From: Streptomyces sp. A 4/2
GTDB lineage: Bacteria; Actinomycetota; Actinomycetes; Streptomycetales; Streptomycetaceae
Length of the DNA stretch: 48,190 nucleotides
Direction: 5' to 3'
Assembly (NCBI RefSeq): GCF_940670765.1
Contig: NZ_CALNVW010000047.1
Span: forward strand, 1 to 48,190
Both the position numbers and the translations under genes were made by a program. Of the stretch, positions 1 through 8,243 are shown piece after piece. The notes below the pieces were generated by a model. That model saw only the letters and a list, made by a program, of their open reading frames with translations, did no database searches and was not told the DNA's origin. Each line of letters opens with the position of its first letter. The first letter of the stretch is position 1.

Positions 1-52
1 GAGCCGGCTGGTAGCCGGGGACCCGCGCAGCGACATCCGCACGGCCTTCTGA
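1..52 (+). CDS. 3' end of an unidentified gene (partial, left edge)
   Basis: The frame from base 2 encodes SRLVAGDPRSDIRTAF and then TGA at 50-52. The same C-terminus with two substitutions (DRLVTGDPRSDIRTAF) is read on the minus strand at the right edge of the window, so both edges carry the end of the same gene family in converging orientation. The nucleotide match continues about 11 bases past the stop. Only 16 codons are visible and I do not recognise the family. Confidence 0.55.
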   Translation, partial: SRLVAGDPRSDIRTAF

Positions 53-196
53 GACCGACCCGCTCATATGCTCTCCAGAAATCCCGGACGGCGCGCCGGG
101 CCGCAGCGGTCCGCTCGCGACGCACGACCCACCGTGGGTCGGCGGCCATCGGATGCATCCTTCAGCTCGCTCACGCGTCCGCTCTCGGATCCCCCG

Positions 197-808
197 CTAC
201 GACTGGCCCTGCGGCGTGCCGAGGTGGTGGCGCAGTATCTGGCACAGTGCCTCGGATGTCGTCGCACGGTGAACGTCCGCGACTGCGTGATGAAGCGGCG
301 TGGCCGCGACGAGCGCGGTGCGGGTTCCGGCTCGGCGGCCGGCGCCGATGTCGCAGGGCGAGTCGCCGACGGTCCAGGAGCGGGTTAGGTCGATCCCGAG
401 GTCGTGGGCGGCCTGTTGAAGCATGCCGGGTGCGGGCTTGCGGCACTGACAGGAACCGCGGTAGCGGGGCACGGTGCCGTCGGGGTGGTGGGGGCAGGCG
501 TAGATCCCGTCGAGGTGCACCCGGTGGTGGCCGAGGAGCGTGCGGAGCCGGTCGTGCATCGCGTCCAGGCCTTCGGCGTCGAGCAGCCCTCGGGCCAGTG
601 CGCTCTGGTTGGTCACGACGATCAGGGCGAAGCTCTGGTGCTGGAGGGCGCGCAGCGGTGAGCCGATGTCTCGTTGGAGGACCAAGTCGTCGGGGCGGGT
701 GGGGTAGTGGCGGGGCTCGGTGAGGGTGCCGTCGCGGTCGAGGAATACCGCGGGCCGCAGCGGCCGGTCGGGGCGCGGGGCGTAGATGGGTAGTTCAGCC
801 GGTCGCAT
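197..808 (-). CDS. gmhB: D-glycero-D-manno-heptose 1,7-bisphosphate phosphatase-like HAD hydrolase
   Basis: 203 residues, the usual size for GmhB. The HAD nucleophile motif FLDRDGTLTE (DxD) is near residue 23. The zinc-binding loop typical of GmhB (CPHHPDG then CQCRKPAPGM) is in mid-protein, and the C-terminal HAD motif is VGDSPCDI. GmhB removes the 1- or 7-phosphate of heptose bisphosphate between the two HldE reactions. It is the last gene of the operon; its ATG at 808 overlaps the end of the epimerase gene by 14 bp, implying translational coupling. With the GmhA-HldE fusion and the epimerase it completes an ADP-heptose pathway. Histidinol-phosphate phosphatases share this fold, but the neighbours favour heptose. 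Confidence 0.88.
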   Translation of the reverse strand: MRPAELPIYAPRPDRPLRPAVFLDRDGTLTEPRHYPTRPDDLVLQRDIGSPLRALQHQSFALIVVTNQSALARGLLDAEGLDAMHDRLRTLLGHHRVHLDGIYACPHHPDGTVPRYRGSCQCRKPAPGMLQQAAHDLGIDLTRSWTVGDSPCDIGAGRRAGTRTALVAATPLHHAVADVHRATTSEALCQILRHHLGTPQGQS

Positions 809-1772
809 CGCGGCGGAAGGTTTCGAACAGCTCGGTGGTACGGGCTTCGACGGAGGCGGCCGAGGTGGTCGGCCGGTCGGTCAGGACCGTGTCGAGTGCG
901 GTCATGTCCGCGCAGGTGAAGTACTGGTAGGCGTGGGCGACCGGGTTCGGCACGAGTTCCACGTGGAGGGTCTGGCCGGTCGCCCGGTGGTGGAGGCGGG
1001 CGCACCACTGGGCGATGTCGGCGAAGGAGACAGTGGTGCCGGCGCCGAGGTTGTAGACCGCGGACGGAAGCTGTCGGTGCTCGGTGAGGCGGACGATGGT
1101 GGCGGTGACGGTCTCGACGGGGATGTAGTCGCGGGCGGCGGTCAGAGAGTCGTCGAAGAGGCGGATCTTCCCGGTGCGGGCGGCTTGGCGCAGGAGCTGG
1201 GTCAGGATCGAGGCCATCGGGCCCTTGTCGGTCTCGTCGGGGCCGAAGACGTTGGTGTAGCGCAGGCCCGCCCACTGGAGGCCGCCGGGGTGGAGGGTGC
1301 GCATCTGCTGGTCGAGGGCGAGCTTGGACGCCGCGTACGGGTTGAGGGGGCCGGAGCAGCGGGTGGTGTCGGTGTCCGCGTCCTCGGCGATCGGCTTGTG
1401 GCGGTGGAGGGTGCCGTAGACAGAGTGCGAGGAGGCGTAGATCAGGCGGGCCCGGCCAGCGCGGCAGGCGTCGGCCATGCGCAGCGGACCGGCCGTGTTC
1501 GTCTCGTCCAGCTCGGGGCCCGCCAGGGCGCGGGTGTCGCTGATGCCGGCCTGGTGGACGATCGTGGCGTAGCGCCCAGTGGCTACCTGGGCCAGGAGGG
1601 CGGGGTCGGCGAAGTCGCCGTGCAGCCAGTGGGCGGTGCTGGTGAGGTGGGTGGGGGCGGGGCGCAGGTCGACTGCGGTGACCTGGTGTCCGGCACGGTG
1701 GAGGGCGGCGACGGTGTGGCGGCCGATGAAGCCGGCGGCGCCGGTGACCAGGACGCGGGTTCGCGTGGTCAT
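795..1772 (-). CDS. NAD-dependent epimerase, HldD-like (ADP-glyceromanno-heptose 6-epimerase type)
   Basis: 325 residues. The Rossmann glycine motif GAAGFIG is at residues 11-17 and the SDR catalytic YAASK at 146-150, preceded by the Ser-rich SSHSVYG strand. The segment IVHQAGISDT (71-80) resembles the HldD signature. The ATG at 1772 overlaps the stop of the GmhA-HldE gene in an ATGA arrangement, so I chose this start although the frame stays open further upstream; that extension is only the shadow of the preceding gene. Expected role: C6 epimerisation of ADP-D-glycero-D-manno-heptose, or another NDP-heptose modification. The substrate is inferred from the neighbours, because extended SDR epimerases are hard to assign by sequence alone. 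Confidence 0.85.
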   Translation of the reverse strand: MTTRTRVLVTGAAGFIGRHTVAALHRAGHQVTAVDLRPAPTHLTSTAHWLHGDFADPALLAQVATGRYATIVHQAGISDTRALAGPELDETNTAGPLRMADACRAGRARLIYASSHSVYGTLHRHKPIAEDADTDTTRCSGPLNPYAASKLALDQQMRTLHPGGLQWAGLRYTNVFGPDETDKGPMASILTQLLRQAARTGKIRLFDDSLTAARDYIPVETVTATIVRLTEHRQLPSAVYNLGAGTTVSFADIAQWCARLHHRATGQTLHVELVPNPVAHAYQYFTCADMTALDTVLTDRPTTSAASVEARTTELFETFRRDATG

Positions 1773-3721
1773 CGGGCGCCCGCCCGCTGGGTGAGGCGGT
1801 CGATGCGGGCGGTGGTGGAGTTGCCGTCCAGGTAGGGCACGGTGACGACGGTGCCGCCCCAGCTGTCCACGAGGTCGGCTTCGGGGATACGCCTGCCGGC
1901 GTAGTCGCCGCCCTTGACCCAGATGTCGGGCCGCAGCTGGCCGAGGATCTCCTCGGGGGTGTCCTCGCCGAAGATGAGAACGCCGTCGACGCAGTCCAGG
2001 GCTTCGAGCAGGGTGGCTCGTTCCTGTTCGTCGACAACAGGCCGGTCGTCGCCTTTGAGGCGGCGGACGGAGGCGTCGGCGTTGATGCACACGATCAGGG
2101 CATCGCCCAGGCGGCGGGCCTGTTCGAGGAGGGAGAGGTGCCCGGCGTGGAGGAGGTCGAAGACGCCGCCCGCACCGACGACCCTGCCGCCGCGGGCCCG
2201 TACGCGCTCGGCCAGCTCCAGCGGACCGAGGGGTCCGGTGGTGGGCGATGTGGTGAGGGAGGCGGGGCCGCCAGCTCGAACGTAGGCGGTGGCGGCGTCG
2301 ACCGCTCGGGCCAGCGCGTGGGAGGGCAGTTGGCGGGCGCCGAGCATCAGGGCCGCGGTGACGGCCAGCTGGTCGCCGGCGCCGCAGGTGTCCCCGGCGG
2401 CCGGCCGGGCCGGGACGACCTGGGGGTGGGCCTCGGGGTCGGCGACCAGGACCGCGCCGAGGCTGCCCCGGGTGACGGCGACCTGGGTGACGGGCCAGGC
2501 GGAGAGCAGCCGGGCGGCCCGGTCCGCGTCGCCCGCGAGATCCCGGGGCCCCGTGTCCGCGGTGAGGAGGAGGGCTTCGTCTGCGTTCGGAACGGCCAGG
2601 GCTGTCCCCGGCACCGGCACCGCGCCCTTGGGGTGCGGGTCCCACACCAGCGGGCGGCCGGCGGCCGCGTCTGTGAGGGCCTGGCGGAGGTCCTCGTGGG
2701 AGGTGATGCCGCGCCCGTAGTCGCAGACGAGTACGGCTGCGGCCTCGGCCAGGCGGGCGCGGACCTGGTCGGGCAGGGGGCCGAGCGGTAGCGGGGCGGT
2801 GGGGGTGTCGAAGCGCAGCAGGGTGCGGTCGGCGGCCCGGACGCGGGTCTTGACCGGGGTGGTGCCGCTGGTGGCGAGGTTGATGACGTCGACGCCTGCC
2901 TCTTCGAGGAGGGTGCCCGCTCGTGCTCCCGGGCCGTCCTGGCCGAGGCCGCACACCAGGGTGACGTGCCAGCCCGGCGTGCGGGCGGCGAGGAGGGCGG
3001 CCAGGCCGGCGCCGCCCGGCCGGTCGGTGGAGTGGGTGTCGGCGACGACCGGGACGGGGGCCTCCGGGGAGAGCCGGTCGGCGGTGCCGGTGATGTCGCG
3101 GTCCAGCAGCACGTCGCCGACCACGATCAGTCGCCGGCGTACAGGCTCCGTGGCGGTGGCGGGTTGCGTGAGGTGGGCGTCGACGGCCGCGCACAGGAGG
3201 TGGACGGCGACCAGGTGGCATTCCTGGATGGTGGCGACCTGGTCGGCGTCCACGCATACGGCCTGGTCGGCGGCTTCGGCGAGCGGGTTGGGGGCCGGGC
3301 CGGTCAGGGCCCAGACGGTGAGGCCGAGCTCCCGGCCGGCCTGGGCGGCGGCGAGGATGTTGGGGCTGGTGCCGGAGGTGGAGAGCAGCAGCAGGACATC
3401 GCCGGGGCGGCCGTGGGCGCGGACCTGCCGGGCGAAGACCTCGCTCGCGCCGTAGTCGTTGGTGATGGCGGTGACCGAGGAGGAGTCGGTGTGCAGCGCG
3501 ATCGCGGACAGCGGCGCGCGCTCCGTGCGGTAGCGGCCGACGAGCTCGGAGGTGAGGTGCTGGGCCTCGGCGGCGCTGCCGCCGTTGCCCGCGACGAGCA
3601 GCCGGGCGCCGGCGGGCAGCCGGTCGGCGAGCAGGCCTCCCCAGGAGCGGAGGCGGCCGGTGTCGAGCCGGGGCAGTGCGGTGGTGAGCGCCTGTATGTG
3701 TGCGCGGCCCGACTGGGGCAC
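1769..3721 (-). CDS. Trifunctional fusion: phosphoheptose isomerase + heptose-7-P kinase + heptose-1-P nucleotidyltransferase
   Basis: 650 residues with three enzymatic domains. Residues 1-185 are a SIS domain of the GmhA type (LLVAGNGGSAAEAQH at 41-55, STSGTSPN at 114-121). Residues about 196-490 are a PfkB/ribokinase-fold kinase of the HldE N-terminal type, with the anion-hole motif AAGDTCGAGD at 441-450. Residues about 512-650 are a cytidylyltransferase-fold domain with GVFDLLHAGH (519-528) and WVKGGDY. In Gram-negatives GmhA and HldE are separate proteins; here sedoheptulose-7-P isomerisation, C1 phosphorylation and nucleotide activation would be on one chain. The start is GTG at 3721, preceded by AAGGAGC. 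It lies 87 bp after the acyltransferase-SGNH gene and overlaps the epimerase gene by 4 bp. Confidence 0.92.
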   Translation of the reverse strand: MPQSGRAHIQALTTALPRLDTGRLRSWGGLLADRLPAGARLLVAGNGGSAAEAQHLTSELVGRYRTERAPLSAIALHTDSSSVTAITNDYGASEVFARQVRAHGRPGDVLLLLSTSGTSPNILAAAQAGRELGLTVWALTGPAPNPLAEAADQAVCVDADQVATIQECHLVAVHLLCAAVDAHLTQPATATEPVRRRLIVVGDVLLDRDITGTADRLSPEAPVPVVADTHSTDRPGGAGLAALLAARTPGWHVTLVCGLGQDGPGARAGTLLEEAGVDVINLATSGTTPVKTRVRAADRTLLRFDTPTAPLPLGPLPDQVRARLAEAAAVLVCDYGRGITSHEDLRQALTDAAAGRPLVWDPHPKGAVPVPGTALAVPNADEALLLTADTGPRDLAGDADRAARLLSAWPVTQVAVTRGSLGAVLVADPEAHPQVVPARPAAGDTCGAGDQLAVTAALMLGARQLPSHALARAVDAATAYVRAGGPASLTTSPTTGPLGPLELAERVRARGGRVVGAGGVFDLLHAGHLSLLEQARRLGDALIVCINADASVRRLKGDDRPVVDEQERATLLEALDCVDGVLIFGEDTPEEILGQLRPDIWVKGGDYAGRRIPEADLVDSWGGTVVTVPYLDGNSTTARIDRLTQRAGAR

Positions 3722-3808
3722 GGAGCAGCTCCTTCGGAGGAGGAAGCGGGCAGGGGGTGGTGCCGGGGCGCCCGGCGGTGGCCGACCAGCGCCGGACGCC
3801 CCGGCGGT

Positions 3809-5203
3809 TCAGGCGCCGGCCGCGGCGGGCCGGTGGCGGGCGAACATCGGGCCGTACGCGGCGAGCGCGGCGTCGCGCTCCAGGAGCGGGTAGTCGAGGA
3901 GCTTGTTGACGATCCGGTGTTCGGCGAGGAGCTTCTCGGCCTGCTGGAGCAGGACGGTGTCGCCGAGTTCGGTCAGGTGCACCCCGTCGCTCCACAGGCC
4001 GCCCGGGCTCTCACCTTCGGTCTCGGTGGGGGCGAGGTGCCGGGCGGCGGTGGTGAAGGGGGACCAGACATCCAGGAACAGGGCGCCGTGCGCGGCGGCG
4101 GCCGCGCGGGCGGCGTCGTTGTAGCGGGCGAGCTCCAGGTTCATCTCGGTGACGGTGCCGGGGTCCTCGACCGGTCCGAACGGTGTCTCGCTCACGACGA
4201 TGATCGTGCGGGTGTAGCCGCCGAGTTGGGTGAGCATCGCGTTGATGTGGCGGGTGTACTCGTCGAGGTCGACCGCCTCCGACACCCGGTTCTGGAAGCG
4301 GCGCCACACGTCGTTGATGCCACAGCCGAGGAAGGCCAGGTCGTAGTCGGTGCCGGTGGTCGCCCGGTCGCCTTCGACGATGCCGGCGATGTCACGGCTG
4401 GTGGCGCCGCCCTCGCCGTGGTTGCGGACGTCGAAGGCGACGTGCGGCCAAGCCGCGCGCAGGGACAGGGCGAGGCGGTGGACCCAGCCCCGCTGGGCCC
4501 AGGCCTCGACGGTGACCTTGGAGCCGACCTCGGGCAGGTCGGCCTGGTTGGTCATCTGCGCGTTGACGGCCTCCAGGTGCTCCATGATCGAGGTGCCGAA
4601 GAAGCCGACGGTCAGGGTGCGGCGGTCCTCCCGCGCTCCGGGGGCGCCGTCGAAGGTGCGGCGAACTGCGGCCGGGACGCCGGCGGCGACGGTGTCGGGG
4701 GCGATGCTGTGGGAGACCACCGCGTTCGCGCCGACCAGCGCGTTGGCCCCGATGCGGACGCCGGCGGTGACGGTGACCTTGTTGGAGAGGATCGCGCCGG
4801 GCTCGATGACAATGGGCGCCGCCTCGAACCCGGACGCCCACGGCCGGAGCTGCCCGGTGGGCACGTTCGCTGCGGTGCGGGTGCGGTGGTTGTGGTCGTG
4901 CAGGTCGCACATGTTCGAGAGCGCCGCGCCGTCGCCGATGCGGATGCCGGCCATGGAGGAGAGGAAGGTGTGCTCTCCTATGGCGACGTCGTGGCCGATG
5001 GCGACGGTGGCGCCGCGGTGGACCTGGATGGTGGAGCCGCGGCGGATGGAGACCCGGTCGCCGATCGTGAGGTGGGCGCCGTGGTCGATCTCGATGAAGA
5101 GGTCGTCGGGCAGGTCGCAGTCGTCGCCGAGGGTGAGCGCCGGGCCGTGCTCGGCGCGCAGCCTCTCAGCGGTGGTGTTCGGGGCGGAGGTCGTGCTGGT
5201 CAT
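3809..5203 (-). CDS. Fusion of hexapeptide-repeat acyltransferase and SGNH/GDSL esterase
   Basis: 464 residues. Residues about 25-185 have the Ile/Val-spaced hexapeptide pattern of a left-handed beta-helix acyltransferase, with a histidine-rich turn (MCDLHDHNHR) where these enzymes place the catalytic His. From about residue 195 an SGNH hydrolase begins: block I GFFGTSIMEH (the usual GDS replaced by GTS), a GGATSRDI block, GCGINDVW with the block III Asn, and SDGVHL supplying the Asp-His pair. One chain could thus add and remove, or transfer, acyl groups, perhaps acetylating the heptose. ATG at 5203 has AAGGA upstream. Its SGNH half is a close paralogue of the stand-alone protein at 45684-46484. 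The product acylated is unknown. Confidence 0.85.
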   Translation of the reverse strand: MTSTTSAPNTTAERLRAEHGPALTLGDDCDLPDDLFIEIDHGAHLTIGDRVSIRRGSTIQVHRGATVAIGHDVAIGEHTFLSSMAGIRIGDGAALSNMCDLHDHNHRTRTAANVPTGQLRPWASGFEAAPIVIEPGAILSNKVTVTAGVRIGANALVGANAVVSHSIAPDTVAAGVPAAVRRTFDGAPGAREDRRTLTVGFFGTSIMEHLEAVNAQMTNQADLPEVGSKVTVEAWAQRGWVHRLALSLRAAWPHVAFDVRNHGEGGATSRDIAGIVEGDRATTGTDYDLAFLGCGINDVWRRFQNRVSEAVDLDEYTRHINAMLTQLGGYTRTIIVVSETPFGPVEDPGTVTEMNLELARYNDAARAAAAAHGALFLDVWSPFTTAARHLAPTETEGESPGGLWSDGVHLTELGDTVLLQQAEKLLAEHRIVNKLLDYPLLERDAALAAYGPMFARHRPAAAGA

Positions 5204-5285
5204 CGCGGAATGGTCCTTCGCTTGCTGCGGATGATGGCCAGGGCCGGGCTCAACGTACCGGCTGTGAGCGGACGGTGTCGGACAG

Positions 5286-7010
5286 TCAGCTCGGGCGGTC
5301 CTTGCGGACGAGGAACGGGCCGATCGCGAGGGCGTCGAGCGGGCCGACGGCGAAGGTGGCGATGGCGTCGCGCGGGGCGCACACGATCGGCTCCCGCTCG
5401 TGGTTGAAGGAGGTGTTCAGCAGCGCGGGCGGTCGGCCGGTCTGCTCGGCGAACGAGGCCAGCAGCGCCGCGTAGGGGTCGGTGTCGTCGCGGGCGACGG
5501 TCTGCGGGCGCAGCGTGCCGTCGGTGTGCACGGCGGCCGGGATCAGGTGGCGGGCGCTTTCGGTGGCGGGCCGGGCGACGATCATGAACGGGTGCGGGAC
5601 TGCGGTGCCGATCAGGTCGGGAGCGGTCTCCTCCAGCAGGGCCGGGGCCAGGGGCCGCCAGGACTCGCGGTTCTTGACGCTGTCGTTGATGTGGTCGCGG
5701 GATCGGGGGTCGTGGGCGTCGGCGAGGATGCTGCGGCGGCCGAGCGCGCGGGGCCCGGCCTCCATGCGGCCCTGGAACCAGCCGATGGTGCGCCCGAGCG
5801 CGAGGTGCCCGGCGGCCGCAGTCGCCAGATCGTCGCCGAGGTCACGGTAGGGCAGGCCGAAGTCGTCCAGGGCGCTGCGGATGCTGCCCGGGGTGAAGGC
5901 GGGGCCGAGGGCGGCGGTGGTCATCGCCGGACCCGGGAGGGTGAGGTCGCCGCGGCGCAGCGAGACCTCGAGCGCCGCGCCGATCGCGCAGCCGGCGTCA
6001 CCCGCGGCCGGCTGGACGAACAGCTCCTCCACTCCGCGCAGGGCGGCGAGGCGGCCGTTGGCGGAGCAGTTCAGGCCGACCCCGCCGGCGATGCACAGGC
6101 GGGTGGTGCCGGTGGCGGTGAGGGCTTCGCGGGCCAGCTCGGTCAGGCACTGCTCCAGCAGACGCTGCGCGCTGGCGGCGAGGTCGGCGTGCTCGGGCCT
6201 GTAGCCGGTGTCGGGGATGATCCGGCCGTCGGTGTAGGTGCGGGCGCGGCGGTGGGGCGGGATGCCGAGGTCGGTGTACGCGGTGGCGTACGCGGTCTTC
6301 AGGCGCCGGTAGTAGCGCAGGTCGGTGTACTGGTCCTCGACGCTCTCGTCGGGGCGGATGCCGTAGCGGGAGAGGTCGAGGTGGTAGCCGCCGGCGCGGG
6401 CGGTGAGGAAGTCGAGCCGGTAGCGGTCGGGGTTGCCGTAGCCGGCCAGGCCCATGAGCTTGCCGGAGCTGGTCCAGTCACCCAGGCCCAGGTGCTCGGC
6501 GACCGTCTCGTAGAACCAGCCCAGGGACTGGCTGAACGGGAACTGCTGCAGGACCTTGAGGCCGTCGGCGGTGCCGTGGGCGAGGGTGGCGGAGACGCCG
6601 TCGCCGGAGCCGTCGACCACCAGGACGGCGGCCTCGGCGAAGCCGGAGGGGTGGAAGGCGGAGGCGGCGTGGGCGAGGTGGTGCTCGATCACGGTGACCT
6701 GCCGGGGCCGGTGATAGCCGAACAGGGCGGGGTCGAGGAGTTCGGCGATCAGCTCGGCGTCGGTGCACGTCTCGCTCGGCTCGGGCCAGGACGGGTTGAA
6801 CGCGATCGCGATCTCGTCCACCTCGGCCAGGGTGATCCCGGCCTCGGACAGGCAGTACGCCGCGGCCATCGCGCAGCTGCGCGAGTCCTTGTGGTGCTTG
6901 CGCCGGGAGAAGCGCTCCTCCTCGGCGAAGGCGACGACCTGGCCGTCAACGACCAGACAGGCGGAGGCGTCGTGGTAGTACGGGCCGCCAAGGCCCAGCA
7001 CGGTGGCCAA
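5286..7010 (-). CDS. O-carbamoyltransferase of the CmcH/NodU/TobZ family
   Basis: 574 residues, normal for this family. The N-terminal Kae1-like domain starts with LGLGGPYYHDASACL and contains the metal-ligand region EHHLAHAASAFHPSGF. The central GGVGLNCSANG loop and the C-terminal YrdC-like domain signatures (GPRALGRRSIL, DHINDSVKNRESWRP, LLNTSFN) are all present. These enzymes use carbamoyl phosphate and ATP to carbamoylate a hydroxyl, often on a sugar (tobramycin, nodulation factors, bleomycin mannose). The start is TTG at 7010 with GAAGGAG six bases upstream. A strong hairpin (7036-7066) separates it from the glycosyltransferase gene. In this context it probably carbamoylates the heptose moiety; the position is unknown. 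Confidence 0.93.
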   Translation of the reverse strand: MATVLGLGGPYYHDASACLVVDGQVVAFAEEERFSRRKHHKDSRSCAMAAAYCLSEAGITLAEVDEIAIAFNPSWPEPSETCTDAELIAELLDPALFGYHRPRQVTVIEHHLAHAASAFHPSGFAEAAVLVVDGSGDGVSATLAHGTADGLKVLQQFPFSQSLGWFYETVAEHLGLGDWTSSGKLMGLAGYGNPDRYRLDFLTARAGGYHLDLSRYGIRPDESVEDQYTDLRYYRRLKTAYATAYTDLGIPPHRRARTYTDGRIIPDTGYRPEHADLAASAQRLLEQCLTELAREALTATGTTRLCIAGGVGLNCSANGRLAALRGVEELFVQPAAGDAGCAIGAALEVSLRRGDLTLPGPAMTTAALGPAFTPGSIRSALDDFGLPYRDLGDDLATAAAGHLALGRTIGWFQGRMEAGPRALGRRSILADAHDPRSRDHINDSVKNRESWRPLAPALLEETAPDLIGTAVPHPFMIVARPATESARHLIPAAVHTDGTLRPQTVARDDTDPYAALLASFAEQTGRPPALLNTSFNHEREPIVCAPRDAIATFAVGPLDALAIGPFLVRKDRPS

Positions 7011-7035
7011 CGTGGGCTCCTTCTCGCTGTTGCTG

Positions 7036-7066
7036 CCCGCTGCCCGGCCGGGTGCCGGGCAGCGGG
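7036..7066 (-). promoter_or_regulatory. Intercistronic hairpin between glycosyltransferase and carbamoyltransferase genes
   Basis: A perfect 12-bp inverted repeat (arms 7036-7047 and 7055-7066, 7-base loop) starts 2 bases after the glycosyltransferase stop. No T-run follows on the transcribed strand, so it looks more like an mRNA stability or processing element, or a partial terminator, than a full terminator. Confidence 0.6.
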
Positions 7067-7067
7067 T

Positions 7068-8243
7068 TCAGGCGGTGGTCAGGTGATCGAGGGTCGCCTT
7101 GAGGACGGTGGAGGGGTCGATGGTGTCCATGCAGCCGCCGACGCCGCCGCACTCGACCTGGTGGGCGCACGGCGAGCACGCCAGCGTGGAGCGCAGCGCG
7201 GTGACGGCCTTGGCGTGCTTGGGGATGACCTCGGCGCCGTTGGACGGCCCGAGGAGCAGCACGGTGGGCCGGCCGTGGGCGAGGGCGAGGTGGAAGCCGA
7301 AGCTGTCGCCGGTGACCACCACGTCGACCAGGCCCGGCAGCGCGGACGCCTCCTCCAGCGACAGCGGCGCGTACGCGACGCGGGACTCATCCGCGCCGCG
7401 CATCCGCAGGTGCCGCACCAGCGCCTCGCACGCCTCCCGGTCGCTTGGCCCGCCCAGGAGGGCCAGCTGCGCGCCGTGCTCCAGCAGTGCGTCGGCGAGC
7501 TCGGCCCAGTGCCTCTGGGGCCACAGCTTCGTGGTCAGCGAGCCGCCCAGGTTCAGGCACACCCGCGGCCCGGTGCGCTCGCCGAGCAGACCGGCCGCCC
7601 GCCGGCGCGCGGCCTGCGGCACGTCCAGGACGTAGGGCTCGCCCGCGTACTCGTATCCGGCGACGGCGAAGTACAGCTCCGTCCACGTCTGCGCGTTGGT
7701 GAGGGTGCGGTAGTCGTTCCAGGTGTTCTGGCGGAAGAACTGGAGCGCGGCCTCGCCCATCGGATACAGGGCGTGGTGGGGGCCGCCGTAGGCGAGCCCG
7801 GCCTTGTGTCCGGCGTCGATCCGGTCGACCAGGGCGGCGGCCGACGGGGTCCGCTCGAAGGAGTACACGGCGTCGAAGCGGCGCGAGGGCAGTTGGGCGG
7901 CGGCCTGCCAGTCGTGGACGAGGACCTCGTCCACGTACGGGTTCATCCGCAGGATCGGGGCGTTCGCCTCGTCGACCAGCCAGGTGACGTGCGCGCCCGG
8001 GCGCTCGTCGCGGATCCGCTTGGGCAGGGGTGAGGCGATGAGCATGTCCCCGAGCAGGCCGAGCATCACGATCAGCACCCGGTGATCGACCGGGTCACGG
8101 TCGGGGCAGCCGTGGCACGGCCGCCAGTACCGGCACGGCATCCCCCCGGCGAAGTGCCGGCAGTCCGGGTGGATCTCGAACGTGGTCGTGGTGTGGATGG
8201 GTCCGAGGAAGGTGCCCTTGCCGGGGATCTGCTCCGGGATCAT
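7068..8243 (-). CDS. Glycosyltransferase family 9 (ADP-heptose:acceptor heptosyltransferase type)
   Basis: 391 residues. The GT9 core begins at VLIVMLGLLGDMLIASPL (the Gly-Asp pair of heptosyltransferases), and the donor-site half contains LNLGGSLTTKLWP, LLGGPSDRE, VTGDSFGFHLALAHGRPTVLLLGPS and the C-terminal cysteine cluster (ACSPC, VECGGVGGC). An N-terminal Cys-rich stretch (CRHFAGGMPC then CHGC) precedes the core, as in many soluble GT9-like proteins. GT9 enzymes normally use ADP-heptose, which fits the heptose genes downstream. ATG at 8243 overlaps the SHMT-like stop as ATGA. The acceptor is unknown; there is no LPS in this kind of organism, so the acceptor is presumably the small-molecule core. 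Confidence 0.9.
   Translation of the reverse strand: MIPEQIPGKGTFLGPIHTTTTFEIHPDCRHFAGGMPCRYWRPCHGCPDRDPVDHRVLIVMLGLLGDMLIASPLPKRIRDERPGAHVTWLVDEANAPILRMNPYVDEVLVHDWQAAAQLPSRRFDAVYSFERTPSAAALVDRIDAGHKAGLAYGGPHHALYPMGEAALQFFRQNTWNDYRTLTNAQTWTELYFAVAGYEYAGEPYVLDVPQAARRRAAGLLGERTGPRVCLNLGGSLTTKLWPQRHWAELADALLEHGAQLALLGGPSDREACEALVRHLRMRGADESRVAYAPLSLEEASALPGLVDVVVTGDSFGFHLALAHGRPTVLLLGPSNGAEVIPKHAKAVTALRSTLACSPCAHQVECGGVGGCMDTIDPSTVLKATLDHLTTA

Noticed and set aside
1773..3995. N-terminal extension of the epimerase frame to a 1066-residue ORF
   Set aside because: It overlaps the clearly functional GmhA-HldE gene in another frame and is Arg/Pro-rich; the ATGA overlap gives the real start at 1772.
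2966..8033. Very long plus-strand open frames (about 813 and 877 codons) opposite the heptose operon
   Set aside because: They are Gly/Ala/Val/Arg-rich mirror frames caused by GC-biased third positions of the minus-strand genes, and they run across several gene borders.
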